Shown: piece by piece, positions 31,434 to 32,792 of the stretch
Position numbering within the stretch: the stretch's first letter is position 1
How the letters are laid out: each line of letters begins with the position of its first letter
Virus record (IMG/VR): IMGVR_UViG_3300027712_000086
Location: 1 to 32,792 of that record
Source: a virus
DNA length: 32,792 nucleotides
Reading direction: 5' to 3' (one strand)
The notes under the pieces: generated by a model
What the model was told of the DNA's origin: nothing
Seen by the model: only the letters and a program-made list of their open reading frames with translations
Databases searched by the model: none
Made by a program: the position numbers and the translations under genes

Positions 31434-31850
31434 CTAAGCTATTTTTGCGCCTTGCTGAAGTTGGGCAAGAGTCATTCCACCCGTATATTGAAAGTGCGGG
31501 TATTCTTTAAACGTCTTCCAATCACCAGCCCACTCTAGGCCGCAAGATTTGCCAATCTCGCCCACTTGTTTCCATATGGCCTGATCGTCCCATATTGCTT
31601 TTCCATTGACCAGCGGCACAACATCTAGGGCGCAGCGGTGGTTGTGCCATGATTGCCCTGCTTTGGCTCTTGTCACTATGTTGCCAGGCGTTGTGCGACC
31701 TTGGGCGTAAAGCGCGTTTTGGCTTTCGCTGTCGCGGTAAGTGGAGGTCACTAGCAAGTCAATACCTTTGGCCTTGGCAGCATCTACAAACGCTTGTGCC
31801 CGTTGTTTAACGGGTGGGGCTAGGTCATCCAAGTTGCGGGAGTTAATCAT
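31434..31850 (-). CDS. Endolysin, M15 L-alanyl-D-glutamate-type peptidase, 138 aa
   Basis: This cuts the peptide part of peptidoglycan to release phage. The zinc motif SxHxxGxAxD appears as SWHNHRCALD (residues 67-76, H69 and D76), with Arg where Gly is usual. The second part is WKTFKEYPHFQYT with H119. VTSTYRDSESQNALYAQGR (residues 34-52) matches the family too. There is no signal peptide, so it needs the holin to cross the membrane. It overlaps the holin gene by ATGA. Confidence 0.9.
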   Translation of the reverse strand: MINSRNLDDLAPPVKQRAQAFVDAAKAKGIDLLVTSTYRDSESQNALYAQGRTTPGNIVTRAKAGQSWHNHRCALDVVPLVNGKAIWDDQAIWKQVGEIGKSCGLEWAGDWKTFKEYPHFQYTGGMTLAQLQQGAKIA

Positions 31851-32254
31851 TTAGCAGCCACACCGTTGATTTTCTCAGCGGTACGCATACCGGACAAGCC
31901 AAGCATTCCCAACATGAGCGGCATCATTGTGCCCATATCCATTTGGGGAAACTTGACGGGATGACCATAAAGCGCACTGCCCCACTCAGCAAGAGGGCCA
32001 ATCACAAATTGAACGGCGAAGCCTGCACCGCAAACCCAACCTATGCCTGGTCGCCAGCCAGACACAAAAATGCTAGGGTTGGCAGCTTCTGCCTTGTTGA
32101 TGTCCAACTGCCCTGCAATGATTGATAGTTCGCCGGACTGCTGAAGTTTAAACAGTTCCATCTTGGCAGCAGCAGCTTGCACGGGGTCAGGCCACAGCCT
32201 GTCCATGACTTTTCCACCGATGTCTAGTAGTGCGGATACGGGATCAAGCGCCAT
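31847..32254 (-). CDS. Three-TM-type holin, 135 aa
   Basis: The sequence ANPSIFVSGWRPGIGWVCGA (about residues 58-77), followed by a hydrophobic helix (GFAVQFVIGPLAEW) and a second (MMPLMLGMLGLSGMRTAEK, 110-128), matches the holin family with three predicted membrane segments. The GWRPGIGW motif and the G-L-x-G-x-R-T-x-E-K end are its landmarks. It makes holes in the inner membrane so that the endolysin can escape. It is followed directly by the endolysin gene (ATGA). Confidence 0.85.
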   Translation of the reverse strand: MALDPVSALLDIGGKVMDRLWPDPVQAAAAKMELFKLQQSGELSIIAGQLDINKAEAANPSIFVSGWRPGIGWVCGAGFAVQFVIGPLAEWGSALYGHPVKFPQMDMGTMMPLMLGMLGLSGMRTAEKINGVAAK

Positions 32255-32495
32255 TTGTTTCTCCTACTTTGATTTCGTCCATATGGCTACCAACTTTTAA
32301 GCCGCTGAGCCAACCAATAAGGCCACCCACAATGGTTTGAAAAGCAGGGCCAATGATTTCAAAAATCTTGGTGTTGTCCACTTCCTTGACAAACAGCCCG
32401 TGGACTAGCGCACCAATAAGAACAACAACCACAGAGCAAAGGGTTGCGGTCACCATCATGGTCACCCAATAAATCAACCGGTCTTTAGCGTCCAT
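32244..32495 (-). CDS. Two-TM membrane protein of the lysis cassette, 83 aa
   Basis: Residues 9-32 (YWVTMMVTATLCSVVVVLIG) and about 47-66 (IGPAFQTIVGGLIGWLSGLK) are two membrane helices. The ATG at 32495 has AAAGGG at 7 bases; a GTG one codon earlier is possible. It overlaps the holin gene by 11 bases. It may be a second holin, an antiholin or a membrane helper; no family was recognised. Confidence 0.65.
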   Translation of the reverse strand: MDAKDRLIYWVTMMVTATLCSVVVVLIGALVHGLFVKEVDNTKIFEIIGPAFQTIVGGLIGWLSGLKVGSHMDEIKVGETNGA

Positions 32496-32770
32496 CACTT
32501 TGCCCTTTCATGCAATTGCTCAATTCTTGCCCGAATCTTCATGCTGTCCGATGACCCCATAAGAGTCGGCAAATTTGCGTAGATCAAGGTCAGTTGCTGT
32601 TTATTGCAAGCTGGCCCTGATTCTTCCAACCATTCCCATGCCTTGTCTGCGCGTTCTTTTGGATCATTGGTTGAGTACATAAGGTTTACAAAATCAGAAA
32701 CGCTGCATTCACGTTTGATCGTTGCGCCGTAGACAAAAGCGGCAATCAAAAAAATAACAAGGCCGCGCAT
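32495..32770 (-). CDS. Small exported or membrane-anchored protein, 91 aa
   Basis: The start MRGLVIFLIAAFVYGATIK is a signal peptide or anchor. The rest is a helical, Cys-containing domain (ECSVSDFVNLMYSTNDPKER, then ADKAWEWLEESGPACNKQQL), with C22 and C55 able to form a disulfide in the periplasm. Placed first in the lysis cassette, it may act with holin or as a spanin-like protein, but there is no Rz motif. The function is unknown. Confidence 0.6.
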   Translation of the reverse strand: MRGLVIFLIAAFVYGATIKRECSVSDFVNLMYSTNDPKERADKAWEWLEESGPACNKQQLTLIYANLPTLMGSSDSMKIRARIEQLHERAK

Positions 32771-32792
32771 TCATTTGTCGGCTTTTGCTTCT
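32771..32792 (-). CDS. C-terminal end of a gene cut by the right edge
   Basis: Only six codons and a TGA stop are in the window (reading EAKADK). The stop lies just before the ATG of the 91-aa gene, as elsewhere in the leftward train, so a real gene probably ends here. Identity cannot be judged. Confidence 0.35.

Noticed and set aside
32495-32770. Possible Rz/Rz1 spanin pair
   Set aside because: No overlapping Pro-rich lipoprotein frame was seen, and the Cys-containing mature part does not look like the long coiled coil of Rz.
1-32792. Direct circular closure of the window ends
   Set aside because: Joining the edges puts the left fiber frame out of frame with the short EAKADK end on the right, so the window does not close seamlessly on itself; more sequence probably lies between.
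1-32792. tRNA genes and integrase or attachment site
   Set aside because: I found no cloverleaf-type sequence, no recombinase motif and no duplicated attachment-like site while reading the window.

Overview
The window is most of the genome of a short-tailed, double-stranded DNA bacteriophage (podovirus architecture), seen either as a phage contig or as part of one. It carries a terminase pair, a 772-residue portal, a scaffold, a major capsid protein, head-tail connectors, ejection-type proteins and fibers. No tape measure, tail tube, sheath or baseplate gene is visible. I see no bacterial housekeeping gene, no integrase and no tRNA. The protein types (DUF1376 and P-type replication proteins, ERF, NinB, three-TM holin, M15 endolysin, GGRSAGTPNK-type small terminase) and the intermediate GC content fit a phage of Proteobacteria, plausibly a freshwater betaproteobacterium; the host is inference only.

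Layout. Positions 1-27,651 form one long leftward (minus-strand) gene train. In its transcription direction it begins with a 51-aa Cro-like repressor (27,496-27,651), a DUF1376 replication initiator, a P-like helicase loader, a VRR-NUC nuclease, NinB, a ferritin/Dps-like protein and a GT8-like transferase. TerS, TerL, a small beta protein and the portal follow. Then come a large repeat-built fiber, two more beta-rich proteins and three small head-region proteins, the scaffold, the major capsid protein and a probable decoration protein. A strong intrinsic terminator at about 12,644-12,671 closes that block. Beyond it lies a sugar island (DUF115-glycosyltransferase fusion, methyltransferase, second DUF115), then connector and stabilization proteins, a GNAT protein, three or four ejection-type proteins and a second fiber cut by the left edge.

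Positions 27,796-31,433 are a tightly overlapping rightward operon. It holds many small unknown proteins, a lipoprotein, zinc-ribbon and winged-helix proteins, and an ERF annealase next to a short SSB-like protein. Positions 31,434-32,770 are a leftward lysis cassette (secreted protein, two-TM protein, three-TM holin, M15 endolysin) that converges on the rightward operon with no gap.

How it works together. The two early transcription units diverge from about 27,652-27,795. Three copies of a 14-bp inverted repeat of the form GTAAG-N4-CTTAC lie there, overlapping the best -10 elements, so the Cro-like protein probably controls both directions. Replication looks lambda-like: an O-like initiator gene contains tandem repeats and a strong G-tract cluster, a possible internal origin, and a P-like loader follows. 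ERF, the SSB-like protein, NinB and the VRR-NUC nuclease make a recombination set. There is no stretch longer than about 145 bases without a gene.
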